From Candidatus Saccharibacteria bacterium UBA6209 (GTDB lineage: Bacteria > Patescibacteriota > Saccharimonadia > Saccharimonadales > Saccharimonadaceae): DNA of 52,080 nt. Numbering within the stretch: the first letter of the stretch is position 1; the number at the start of each line of letters is the position of its first letter. The notes beneath the pieces were generated by a model that was given only the letters and a program-made list of their open reading frames with translations, did not search any database and was not told the DNA's origin. Below are positions 8,093-15,103 of this stretch, one piece after another. The translations under genes and the position numbers were made by a program. The stretch spans positions 677 to 52,756 of the forward strand of contig DISN01000020.1 of assembly GCA_002421965.1 (NCBI GenBank), written 5' to 3'.

Positions 8093-8323
8093 CTATCGCT
8101 CATCGCGTAAGCGGAAACTGATTCTTCCCTTCGTGAGATCGTAGGGTGTCATCTCAACTTCCACCTTATCACCGGGTACAAGTCGGATATAGTGCTTGCG
8201 CATTTTGCCCGAAATGTGTGCGATGATACTATGGCCATTCTCCAGTTCGACACGAAATTGAGTATTAGGCAGTGCTTCCACTACCTTACCGATCATTTTG
8301 ATGACTTCCTTTTGACTCGCCAT
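8093..8323 (-). CDS. infA: Translation initiation factor IF-1
   Basis: 76 residues forming one OB-fold: 'GKVVEALPNTQFRVELENGH', 'HISGKMRKHYIRLVPGDKV' and 'PYDLTKGRI' are the IF-1 signatures. It binds the 30S A site during initiation. It is the first gene of the infA-rpmJ-rpsM-rpsK-rpsD-rpoA-rplQ-rplM-rpsI unit. The adk and map genes usually found between secY and infA are absent here. Confidence 0.96.
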   Translation of the reverse strand: MASQKEVIKMIGKVVEALPNTQFRVELENGHSIIAHISGKMRKHYIRLVPGDKVEVEMTPYDLTKGRISFRLRDER

Positions 8324-8338
8324 AAGTTACAGTTGTCA

Positions 8339-8367
8339 ATTATACAGCAAAAGCCCCTATACTACAA
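8339..8367 (-). promoter_or_regulatory. Promoter of the infA operon
   Basis: On the minus strand TTGTAG (8367-8362), 17-bp spacer, TATAAT (8344-8339). The start codon at 8323 is 15 nt beyond the -10 box, so the leader would be about 9 nt, too short for a normal Shine-Dalgarno site. Confidence 0.65.
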
Positions 8368-8416
8368 GCCATTTTGAGGAGATCGTGTGGTAATATGTCA
8401 ACCCTGCACCAATATA

Positions 8417-8445
8417 TTGACAGATATATTATACTGTGCTATAAT
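8417..8445 (+). promoter_or_regulatory. Perfect consensus sigma-70-type promoter facing away from infA
   Basis: TTGACA (8417-8422), exactly 17 bp, TATAAT (8440-8445) on the plus strand. No plus-strand gene follows; transcription would run antisense into the secY 3' end. Confidence 0.6.
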
Positions 8446-8475
8446 AAAAAGATAGGGTCGCTCCAGAAAGCGACC
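8446..8475 (-). terminator. Intrinsic terminator of the rplF-secY operon
   Basis: Minus strand GGTCGCT (8475-8469), 6-nt loop, AGCGACC (8462-8456), then CTATC and a TTTTT tract, 28 bp after the secY stop codon. Confidence 0.75.
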
Positions 8476-8502
8476 GAATCTTGATGGTTTAACTACAAAT
8501 TA

Positions 8503-9918
8503 CTATTTGTACTCGTCGTATGTCACCATCAATGCGCGTGAATTGATCTGACGCAGAGTTTCGAGTCCAACCGAGACAACAATCAGCACACCAGTACCAC
8601 CTATAGACAAGTTAGTGCCGGTGATGCCTGTGGTATTGTATAAGATATATTCAGCCGCAAACGGCAGAACAGCGATGACACCGAGAACTACAGAACCAAA
8701 CAGCACTAGCCGATTGACGGTTCGGTTAAGATACTTCTCGGTCTGCTCACCAGGGCGAATACCCTCGATAAATCCACCTTGCTTTTGCAAGTTTTCGGCG
8801 ATCTCGTTTGAGTTAAAGACGATACCTGTATAGAAGTAAGTAAACGCAATCACCAAAATGAAGTATAGAGCTGGGTAGATAAACGCCTCGGCAGTAGTAC
8901 CCGTAAACGCTCCTGGGTTAGGTGCGGCGAACCAAGTAGTTAGCGTTGTACCGATTGACTGCAGGCCACTATCTTCAGAAGACAGCATAACCTGGCCGAT
9001 AAACTGCGGCAAGCTCAGGAAAGCAACCGCGAAGATGATTGGGATAACACCAGCAGCGATAAGCTTGACTGGCAGAATGCTAGTAATACCGCCGTAACTA
9101 CTGTTGCCGTGAACACGCTTAGCATAGTTGATGGTTATCACTCGCTGGGCTTCGTTGACCTTGACTAGGAAGTAAAGCACCAGTAGGGATAAAATACCCA
9201 TGATCAGAACTATCCAAAATACTACGGGGTTAATAGGTATCGTGAACCAGTTGAAGACATTAAGTCCGCCAGCTGAAGTATCAGCTAAAGATGCAATAAT
9301 CGTCTGAAGCATGGTTGGTAGCTGACTGATAATACCCGCGAAGATTAACAGGCTGATTCCGTTGCCGATACCCTGTTCGGTAATTAGCTCACCTAGCCAC
9401 ATTAACAGCACCGAACCAGCAGACATCGCACCAACGGCAACCACCCACTCTAGCATGGTTGGATCTGCCAGCTCTACGGTACCGGCCGCCACAACAGTCT
9501 GTCGCAGTATAAAGATAAAGGCTATTGATTGGATAATCGCCAGAGGTACGGTCACTAGACGTGTCCATTGCTGAATCTTACGTCTTCCCGACTCGCCGTC
9601 CTTATGTAGCTCCTCGAGCTTTGGGATAGCCTTGGTCAAGAGCTGAGTAATAATACTGGCTGTAATGAACGGACTTAGGCCCACTAAAACAATTGAAAAT
9701 CCAGCTAGCGCTCCACCAGAGAGTAGGTTCAAAAATCCACCGAGATCGGTCTGACCAAGGACAGAGGCGATTGCGTCTTTCATCTTGGTTGGCTCGGCCA
9801 GCGGTGCTGGTATATGTGCCAACATCCTATAAACAACAATAATCCCGACGACAATAAGTAGTCGCTTCTGCATATCTTTACTCTTTAGTGACCGCAAAAT
9901 GGTCTTCCAGCTCATCAT
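8503..9918 (-). CDS. secY: Protein translocase channel subunit SecY
   Basis: 471 residues with about ten hydrophobic segments. It includes the N-terminal 'RLLIVVGIIVVYRMLAHIPAP' first membrane helix, the plug/TM2 region with 'NLLSGGALAGFSIVLVGLSPFI', 'TEQGIGNGISLLIFAGI', the cytoplasmic loop 'PGEQTEKYLNR' and the final 'LRQINSRALMVTYDEYK'. It forms the pore through which pre-proteins cross or enter the membrane with SecE/SecG and SecA. Two adjacent ATG codons are possible starts; a GGGGA lies upstream. It is the last gene of its unit and is preceded by a 95-bp gap that holds nested hairpins. Confidence 0.96.
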   Translation of the reverse strand: MMSWKTILRSLKSKDMQKRLLIVVGIIVVYRMLAHIPAPLAEPTKMKDAIASVLGQTDLGGFLNLLSGGALAGFSIVLVGLSPFITASIITQLLTKAIPKLEELHKDGESGRRKIQQWTRLVTVPLAIIQSIAFIFILRQTVVAAGTVELADPTMLEWVVAVGAMSAGSVLLMWLGELITEQGIGNGISLLIFAGIISQLPTMLQTIIASLADTSAGGLNVFNWFTIPINPVVFWIVLIMGILSLLVLYFLVKVNEAQRVITINYAKRVHGNSSYGGITSILPVKLIAAGVIPIIFAVAFLSLPQFIGQVMLSSEDSGLQSIGTTLTTWFAAPNPGAFTGTTAEAFIYPALYFILVIAFTYFYTGIVFNSNEIAENLQKQGGFIEGIRPGEQTEKYLNRTVNRLVLFGSVVLGVIAVLPFAAEYILYNTTGITGTNLSIGGTGVLIVVSVGLETLRQINSRALMVTYDEYK

Positions 9919-9948
9919 GATCTTATAATCCCCTGTAAATTTTTTCCT

Positions 9949-9998
9949 CTATGGCTACTACCCATAGTACACGATGAATTATCATCAGTCTACTATGG
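9949..9998 (-). promoter_or_regulatory. Structured leader upstream of secY with alternative pairings
   Basis: On the minus strand CCATAGTA (9998-9991) can pair with TACTATGG (9969-9962), enclosing GATGA/TCATC (9986-9982 with 9977-9973). The TACTATGG arm can instead pair with CCATAG (9954-9949) just before the secY ribosome-binding region. The two pairings exclude each other, as in an attenuator or translational switch. Confidence 0.45.
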
Positions 9999-10013
9999 AA
10001 AGTGCCACAGAGC

Positions 10014-10493
10014 TTATTTAGCGTCTTTTTCGGCAGTTTTTTGGCTTTCGCGAATAGGTGTCGCGACTTTTTCGAATGTACCACCAGCCTTTTGAATAGC
10101 TTCAATAGCTGACTTTGATGCGGCCTGAATCTTTAGATCAACCTTTACACTCAACTCACCGCGTGAGATAACCTTTACTGAGTGGAAGGGTGTAGAGATG
10201 TAACCCTCTTCGAAAAGAACAGCGTTATCTACCATCTTACCAGCAAAAGCGTTTAGGTGATCTAGGTATACTACCTGAGCAGGCATCTTTAGTGACTTAA
10301 AACCACGCTTCTTAGGCACAGCCTGGGCTAACGGTCGCTGACCACCCTGAAACATTGGGCGAAGCTTCTTACCGGTTCGAGAATTCTGACCTTTGGTACC
10401 ACGACCAGCAGTCTTACCGCCGCCACCGGAGATACCACGACCAACGCGCTTGCGATCTTTGTTTGAGCCGACCTGGAGTTCATTGTATTTCAT
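10014..10493 (-). CDS. rplO: Ribosomal protein uL15
   Basis: 159 residues. The Gly/Arg-rich N-terminus (GSNKDRKRVGRGISGGGGKT, GRGTKGQNSRTG) and 'FQGGQRPLAQAVPKKRGF' are diagnostic. It directly follows rpsE; the uL30 gene (rpmD) normally found between them is missing. A late-assembly 50S protein. Confidence 0.96.
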   Translation of the reverse strand: MKYNELQVGSNKDRKRVGRGISGGGGKTAGRGTKGQNSRTGKKLRPMFQGGQRPLAQAVPKKRGFKSLKMPAQVVYLDHLNAFAGKMVDNAVLFEEGYISTPFHSVKVISRGELSVKVDLKIQAASKSAIEAIQKAGGTFEKVATPIRESQKTAEKDAK

Positions 10494-11098
10494 TACTTAG
10501 CTCCTTCCTTTTTAGCAACTTTCTTTGCAGGGGTTGCGTTAAGCCACTGGTCACGAGGGACTAGCTGACGTAGAGCCTCAACAGTTGCGTAAGCAATGTT
10601 AACCTTGTTGGTTGATCCGAGTGACTTTGATAGTAGGTTACGGATACCAGTAACACCGATAATCTGACGAACTACACCGCCGGCAATAATACCGGTACCT
10701 GGAGCAGCTGGCTTGATTAGTACACGAGCACCAGTAAACTTAACTTCGCTGTCGTGCGGGATAGTTTCGCCGTTTAGTGGAATGTTTACTAGGTGCTTCT
10801 TGGCGACATCAGTTGCCTTAGCAACAGCTGACTGCACATCTGCACCCTTAGCTACGCCAACACCAACCTTGTCCTTACGGTTACCAACAACCACTAGAGC
10901 CTTAAATCGGAAGCGTCGTCCACCCTTAACCACGCGTGACACGCGGTCAATGTTGACCACTACTTCTTCGAACTCTTTTGGTCCTTCATCAATATTGTTT
11001 CGTCGGTCATCGCGACGACCACCACGCTGCTGCGGACGACCACCACGAGGGGCTTGTCCAGGGCGAGGGGTAGTATTTGCTGCTTGTTGTTCAGCCAT
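10493..11098 (-). CDS. rpsE: Ribosomal protein uS5
   Basis: 201 residues from ATG 11098; an upstream in-frame Met at 11131 lies inside rplR and is unlikely. A 45-residue Arg/Gly/Gln-rich low-complexity N-terminal extension (TPRPGQAPRGGRPQQRGGRR) precedes the normal uS5 core: 'VVNIDRVSRVVKGGRRFRFKALVVVG' (RVVKGGRRFRF) and 'GAGTGI-like PAAPGTGIIAGG'. The core governs decoding fidelity at the mRNA entrance. The extension is longer than in E. coli and its function is unknown. Confidence 0.95.
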   Translation of the reverse strand: MAEQQAANTTPRPGQAPRGGRPQQRGGRRDDRRNNIDEGPKEFEEVVVNIDRVSRVVKGGRRFRFKALVVVGNRKDKVGVGVAKGADVQSAVAKATDVAKKHLVNIPLNGETIPHDSEVKFTGARVLIKPAAPGTGIIAGGVVRQIIGVTGIRNLLSKSLGSTNKVNIAYATVEALRQLVPRDQWLNATPAKKVAKKEGAK

Positions 11099-11099
11099 A

Positions 11100-11453
11100 C
11101 TAGAACTCCAATCCTTCTTTACGTGCAGCATCTGCTAGTGCAGCTAGTCGGCCAGCGTACTGGCGACCGTTGCGGTCAAATACTACGGTTGTAATCTTTA
11201 GTTTCTTTGCTTTCTTAGCAATCTCTGTACCGACAGTTGCGGCCTGCTCGGTCATAGTGCCGGTATTTTTTGCGCCAACAGTTGTAGCGGCAGCTACAGT
11301 GTGCTGATTCTCATCATCAATCAGCTGAACTGATACGTGAGTGTTGCTAATGGTAACGCTCATGCGAGGACGAGTGGCTGTGCCGCTAATTTTAGCACGG
11401 ACACGAGCCTTACGAAGACCTCGGTTAAGTAATTTTTTTGATTGTTCAGCCAT
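11100..11453 (-). CDS. rplR: Ribosomal protein uL18
   Basis: 117 residues: 'RKARVRAKISGTATRPRMSV', 'IDDENQHTVAAATT' and the C-terminal 'VFDRNGRQYAGRLAALADAARKEGLEF' (VFDRNGRQYAGR) are typical. It binds 5S rRNA with uL5. It lies 1 bp from rpsE and 2 bp from rplF. Confidence 0.96.
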   Translation of the reverse strand: MAEQSKKLLNRGLRKARVRAKISGTATRPRMSVTISNTHVSVQLIDDENQHTVAAATTVGAKNTGTMTEQAATVGTEIAKKAKKLKITTVVFDRNGRQYAGRLAALADAARKEGLEF

Positions 11454-11455
11454 GA

Positions 11456-11995
11456 TTACTTACCTGTCTTTCCTGCCTTACGAAGAATAACTTCGTCAGC
11501 ATATTTAATACCCTTGCCCTTGTAAGGCTCAGGCTTCCTTAGCGCGCGGATCTCTGCTGCAACTTGGCCGACCTGCTGCTTGTTAATACCACTGACGATG
11601 ATAACCATCTTGTCGTTAGTAACAGTAACACCCTCAGGAGCTTTGTATTTAACTGGGTGGCTAAAACCTAGTGCTAGATCAAGCTCGTTATTGCTTGATG
11701 CAACCCTAAAGCCAACACCATTAACTTCTAGACGCTTTTCGTAGCCCTTGGTAACGCCAATGACCATGTTATTGATCAATGAGCGCATTAGACCGTGCTG
11801 CGACCTAGCGACTTTTGACTCGTCCTTAGGCGAGACTGTGAGAATACCATCAGTAATTTCGATATTGACAGCTGGTGTAATAAATTGTGTAAGCTTGCCC
11901 TTTGGACCCTCAACAATCACGTCACCAGAGTCAATCGTGATTGTCACACCTGACGGAATCTCGATTGGTAGTTTTCCGATTCGACTCAGACTCAT
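11456..11995 (-). CDS. rplF: Ribosomal protein uL6
   Basis: 179 residues from ATG 11995. 'MSLSRIGKLPIEIPSGVTI' (SRIGKLPIEIPSGV), 'VEGPKGKL' and the C-terminal 'KPEPYKGKGIKYADEVI' mark uL6. An open frame continues to 12088, but family length puts the start at 11995. It is the first gene of a separate transcription unit: a terminator and a promoter lie between it and rpsH, and its leader is about 100 nt. Confidence 0.96.
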   Translation of the reverse strand: MSLSRIGKLPIEIPSGVTITIDSGDVIVEGPKGKLTQFITPAVNIEITDGILTVSPKDESKVARSQHGLMRSLINNMVIGVTKGYEKRLEVNGVGFRVASSNNELDLALGFSHPVKYKAPEGVTVTNDKMVIIVSGINKQQVGQVAAEIRALRKPEPYKGKGIKYADEVILRKAGKTGK

Positions 11996-12103
11996 ATTGT
12001 ACCTTTCGTTACAGCAAGTGATGTGTTTGTTTTTGTGCTTGAAACTACCGCCGGTAGCCAGCGCAAAATCTCCCGATTTCACTCGCAAATTTATATCCCA
12101 ATA

Positions 12104-12132
12104 ATTGTAGCACGATCAGCTGATTAATGCAA
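12104..12132 (-). promoter_or_regulatory. Promoter of the rplF-rplR-rpsE-rplO-secY unit
   Basis: Minus strand TTGCAT (12132-12127), 17 bp, TACAAT (12109-12104). It sits directly behind the rpsH terminator. The transcript leader of about 100 nt contains a GCTACCG/CGGTAG hairpin near 12045-12060. Confidence 0.65.
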
Positions 12133-12135
12133 GCC

Positions 12136-12162
12136 AAAAACCTCCCCAGAATGAGGAGGTTT
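12136..12162 (-). terminator. Intrinsic terminator of the rplC-rpsH operon
   Basis: Minus strand AAACCTCC (12162-12155), 9-nt loop, GGAGGTTT (12145-12138), then TTTTT, 45 bp after the rpsH stop codon. It splits the classical spc operon in two. Confidence 0.8.
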
Positions 12163-12206
12163 GCTTCTGACACTGAGTATTACTCATCGTCGCCGTTTGC
12201 CATGGA

Positions 12207-12608
12207 CTAGTAAACCTTTAGGAGTACTTCGCCACCAAGTTTGTTCTTGACGGCTTCTTGTCCGGTCATTACACCCTTTGAGGTGCTGACTAGAACTAGT
12301 CCACGACCTGACTTTACCTTTGGTATGTCAGCAGCAGCAACGTAAACACGTCGGCCTGGCTTTGATACACGGGTAATCTCGTGAATTGTGCTGTTTTCGC
12401 TTGGGTCGTTAATCGTAACAACCAGGATGTCGCGTGGCTTAGCTTCTTCGACAGCAACCTTAGTTAGGTAGCCGTTCTTCTGAAGCTGCTCAGCAACAAC
12501 TTTCTTTAGCTTGCTTGACGGAACTCGAATTTCCGTTTTACCAACCATCTTTGCATTACGAATGCGGGTTAGAAGGTCGGCGATTGGATCTGTAGTTTGC
12601 ATTGACAT
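12207..12608 (-). CDS. rpsH: Ribosomal protein uS8
   Basis: 133 residues: 'MQTTDPIADLLTRIRNAKMVGK' (DPIADLLTRIRNA), 'RVSKPGRRVYV' and the C-terminal 'GLVLVSTSKGVMTGQEA' are the uS8 signatures. It binds helix 21 of 16S rRNA and in other bacteria represses the spc operon. It is the last gene before an intrinsic terminator. Confidence 0.96.
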   Translation of the reverse strand: MSMQTTDPIADLLTRIRNAKMVGKTEIRVPSSKLKKVVAEQLQKNGYLTKVAVEEAKPRDILVVTINDPSENSTIHEITRVSKPGRRVYVAAADIPKVKSGRGLVLVSTSKGVMTGQEAVKNKLGGEVLLKVY

Positions 12609-12629
12609 ATTTCTAATCTCCTTTCCTTC

Positions 12630-12899
12630 TTACCAACTACTCTTCGTGACACCCGGGATTTCACCCTTGGCGGCTTTTTCACGGAAGTTAATACGGTTTA
12701 GACCAAATTGACGCATGTAAGCTCGTGGACGGCCAGATAGGCTGTCACGGTTTTTGTGTCGAGACGGGCTTGAGTTTCGAGGAAGCTTCTGCAGACCATC
12801 TTGGTCGCCTAGTTCCTTTAGCTCAGCACGCTTTGCTGCGTATTGAGCGATCATTTTGATCCGCTTTTTATCGCGGGCAATCATTGATTTCTTAGCCAT
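12630..12899 (-). CDS. rpsN: Ribosomal protein uS14, zinc-free long form
   Basis: 89 residues, the long type without the CxxC...CxxC zinc ribbon; no cysteine is present. 'NSSPSRHKNRDSLSGRPRAYMRQFGLNR' (NRDSLSGRPRAYMRQFGL) and the terminal 'GEIPGVTKSSW' are diagnostic. It lies between rplE and rpsH. With the Cys-free bL36 it points to a ribosome with reduced zinc demand. Confidence 0.96.
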   Translation of the reverse strand: MAKKSMIARDKKRIKMIAQYAAKRAELKELGDQDGLQKLPRNSSPSRHKNRDSLSGRPRAYMRQFGLNRINFREKAAKGEIPGVTKSSW

Positions 12900-13492
12900 T
12901 ACAAGTTGCCTCCCTTCTTTTCAAACGGCATACCGAACTTGTCGAGTAATGCCCTTGAGTGGTCTTTGTGCTCGCTCTTGATTACGAAAGTAGCCTGTAG
13001 ACCGTGAGCTACCTGAGTTTCCTCAAATGTTAGCTCTGGGAAAATTGACTGCTCAACAATACCAAGGTTGTAGTTGCCGCCGCGGTCAAATTTAGCTGAC
13101 ACGCCGTGGAAGTCACGAACACGTGGCAGTGCGATATTAACCAGGCGATCTAGAAATTCGTACATCCTAGCACCACGAAGTGTTACGCTGATACCAACTC
13201 GGTTCATGCCTGCACGAATCTTGAAGGTAGCGATCGACTTCTTAGCCATACGGTCAACAGGATGCTGACCAGTAATCTTTTCTAGGGTGTTCTTGACAAC
13301 TTCATAGTGACGCTTGTCATCTTTGTTCTTGCCGATACCGACGCTCACAACGATTTTTTCTAGCTTTGGCACCTGATTGATGTTAGCTAGACCCAATTCG
13401 GCTTGTAGTTCCTTAGTGTACTGTTCTTTGTACAGGGCTTTCAAGCGAGGAGCTGGCGCGGCTGCAGTTTTAGCTGCTTTTTTCTCTGCCAT
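12899..13492 (-). CDS. rplE: Ribosomal protein uL5
   Basis: 197 residues. After a 13-residue Lys/Ala-rich start come 'YKEQYTKELQAELG', 'VVSVGIGKNKDDKR', 'ITGQHPVDRMAKKSIATFKIR' (TGQHPVDRMAKKSIA) and 'FHGVSAKFDRGGNYNLGI'. It binds 5S rRNA and contacts tRNA in the central protuberance. It shares one base with each neighbour (rplX and rpsN). Confidence 0.97.
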   Translation of the reverse strand: MAEKKAAKTAAAPAPRLKALYKEQYTKELQAELGLANINQVPKLEKIVVSVGIGKNKDDKRHYEVVKNTLEKITGQHPVDRMAKKSIATFKIRAGMNRVGISVTLRGARMYEFLDRLVNIALPRVRDFHGVSAKFDRGGNYNLGIVEQSIFPELTFEETQVAHGLQATFVIKSEHKDHSRALLDKFGMPFEKKGGNL

Positions 13493-13812
13493 TATTTGAT
13501 CTCCTTATTCTTTAGCTGACGAGCAACACGGGTTTTGTCACCGTCGGCATTTTTTACAAAGCCTACTCGACTAGTCTTGCCTGATTTCTCATCAACAACT
13601 AGGGCAACCTTGCTGATATCAAGTGGGATATGAATATCCTTCTTGCCACCGCGAGGGTTAAGCTGGCTTGGTTTTACGTGGCGATGACTTACGCCAACAC
13701 CTTCAACAAGTACGGTTCGGGCTTTGCTGTTGACACCAACAACTTTGCCGGTTGTACCCTTGTTTTTACCAACAATCACCTTTACTAGGTCATCTTTGCG
13801 AATATTCGACAT
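13492..13812 (-). CDS. rplX: Ribosomal protein uL24
   Basis: 106 residues with an N-terminal KOW motif: 'KDDLVKVIVGKNKGTTGKV' followed by 'VLVEGVGVSHRHVKPS'. It initiates 50S assembly at the exit-tunnel side. Its start and stop overlap rplN and rplE by one base each, consistent with translational coupling. Confidence 0.96.
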   Translation of the reverse strand: MSNIRKDDLVKVIVGKNKGTTGKVVGVNSKARTVLVEGVGVSHRHVKPSQLNPRGGKKDIHIPLDISKVALVVDEKSGKTSRVGFVKNADGDKTRVARQLKNKEIK

Positions 13813-14180
13813 TAGAGTACCTCCGGTGCTAGGCTGATAATCTTGTTGTAACCTAGGTCACGTAGTTCGCGTGGAACTGGACCAAAGACACGAGTGGCCT
13901 TTGGCTGCTTGTCGTCACCAATAATAACAACTGCGTTATCGTCAAATGCGATTGTTGATCCGTCTTTTCGCTGAATCTGGTCGCGAGTTCGAACCACTAC
14001 AGCCTTAACGACTGACTTCTTTTTGACGTTGCCAGTTGGACTGGCTTCCTTAACCGAGCAGACGATTACATCGCCGACTCGAGCGTAGCGTCGACCGGTG
14101 CCACCGAGTACTCGAATACAGAGTACTGATTTAGCGCCAGAGTTGTCCGCCACTTTGAGACGAGTTTCTTGCTGGATCAT
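13812..14180 (-). CDS. rplN: Ribosomal protein uL14
   Basis: 122 residues: 'MIQQETRLKVADNSGAKSVLCIRVLGG' (RLKVADNSGAKSV), 'RTRDQIQRKDGSTIAFDDNA' and 'RVFGPVPRELRDLGYNKIISLAPEVL' ending are canonical. It forms inter-subunit bridges. It overlaps rpsQ by 4 bp. Confidence 0.97.
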   Translation of the reverse strand: MIQQETRLKVADNSGAKSVLCIRVLGGTGRRYARVGDVIVCSVKEASPTGNVKKKSVVKAVVVRTRDQIQRKDGSTIAFDDNAVVIIGDDKQPKATRVFGPVPRELRDLGYNKIISLAPEVL

Positions 14181-14467
14181 GCCTCAACTCCCTCTACTGC
14201 ATCTTCCTTTATAGCAATCGTGCCGCGTGACTTCTCAACAACACCCTGAAGCTCAAAGTGTTTTGTCTTTGAAATCGGACGAGTTTCGACAATAGTCACC
14301 TTGTCGCCTTCACCAGCCTGATTGTTAGGATCATGAGCAGTGTACTTGCGTGTAACAGTATACTGCTTGCCGTAAATTGGGTGCGTCTCACGAGAAGTTA
14401 CCGTAACGGTAATAGTCTTGTCGCGCTTTGCACTCGTAACGACACCAGTAAATGTACGTTTTGCCAT
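14177..14467 (-). CDS. rpsQ: Ribosomal protein uS17
   Basis: 96 residues forming an OB-fold: 'FTGVVTSAKRDKTITVTV', 'HPIYGKQYTVTRKYTAHD' and 'GDKVTIVETRPISKTKHF' match uS17. It has a short acidic tail (DAVEGVEA). It sits in the conserved rpmC-rpsQ-rplN order and overlaps rplN by 4 bp. Confidence 0.96.
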   Translation of the reverse strand: MAKRTFTGVVTSAKRDKTITVTVTSRETHPIYGKQYTVTRKYTAHDPNNQAGEGDKVTIVETRPISKTKHFELQGVVEKSRGTIAIKEDAVEGVEA

Positions 14468-14682
14468 TACTGTTGCTCCTTTACGTTAATTTCTGTTAAC
14501 AATCGGGCGATGTCTTTACGATACGCACCGAGAACCCGTGGGTTTGCTAATTCACCAGATGCCAATGATCGCTTAGCCTCAAGTAGGTCTTTTCGCTTAG
14601 CGTCTAGATCCTTCTTTAGGTCATCAACCGTCTTCACAACTTCAGCGTTCTTTGCAGGTTTCTTTACAGTTTTTTCAGCCAT
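14467..14682 (-). CDS. rpmC: Ribosomal protein uL29
   Basis: 71 residues. A Lys-rich start of about 16 residues precedes the two-helix uL29 fold: 'VDDLKKDLDAKRKDLLEAKRSLASGEL' (LDAKRKDLLEAKRSLASGEL) and 'RKDIARLLTEINVKE'. It surrounds the tunnel exit with uL23. It fits the position between rplP and rpsQ. Confidence 0.94.
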   Translation of the reverse strand: MAEKTVKKPAKNAEVVKTVDDLKKDLDAKRKDLLEAKRSLASGELANPRVLGAYRKDIARLLTEINVKEQQ

Positions 14683-14684
14683 AA

Positions 14685-15098
14685 TTACGCCTCCTCTCGA
14701 ACGATAAATTTAGTTTTGATTGGCAGTTTGTGACTTGCTAGTCGCATTGCCTCGCGAGCGGTCTCTTCTGACACACCTTTCATTTCAAACAAAACGGTGC
14801 CGGCCTTCACCTTAGCCACGAAGAATTCTGGATTTCCCTTGCCCATACCCATCTTTAGGCCAACTGGCTTACGGGTAACTGGTGTGTGAGGGAAAATACG
14901 AATCCAAATCTTACCACCACGCTTGATGTAGCGGGTCATCGCCTGACGAGCTGACTCGATCTGACGAGAGGTAATTCGTTCGTTGCCCTGTGATTGCAGA
15001 GCGTAGTCGCCAAAGGCGATGTAGTTACCGCGAGTTGCATTTCCACGGTTCTTACCGATACGAACTTTACGATATTTAGTCTTTTTTGGTAACAACAT
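14685..15098 (-). CDS. rplP: Ribosomal protein uL16
   Basis: 137 residues: 'MLLPKKTKYRKVRIGKNRGNA' start, 'QARQAMTRYIKRGGKIWIRIFP' (RQAMTRYIKRGGKIWIRIFP) and 'MGMGKGNPEFFVAKVKAG' are the uL16 hallmarks. The central loop that reaches the peptidyl-transferase centre is intact. It lies 5 bp downstream of rpsC. Confidence 0.97.
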   Translation of the reverse strand: MLLPKKTKYRKVRIGKNRGNATRGNYIAFGDYALQSQGNERITSRQIESARQAMTRYIKRGGKIWIRIFPHTPVTRKPVGLKMGMGKGNPEFFVAKVKAGTVLFEMKGVSEETAREAMRLASHKLPIKTKFIVREEA

Positions 15099-15103
15099 AT
15101 CGC

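Noticed and set aside
8446..8475. Hairpin as a terminator for the plus-strand antisense transcript
   Set aside because: On the plus strand the hairpin is followed by GAATCTTGATGG, not a T-tract, so it should terminate only the minus-strand secY transcript.
11996..12088. 31-residue N-terminal extension of uL6
   Set aside because: It falls in the transcript leader, has no ribosome-binding site, and family members start at the MSLSRIGK position.
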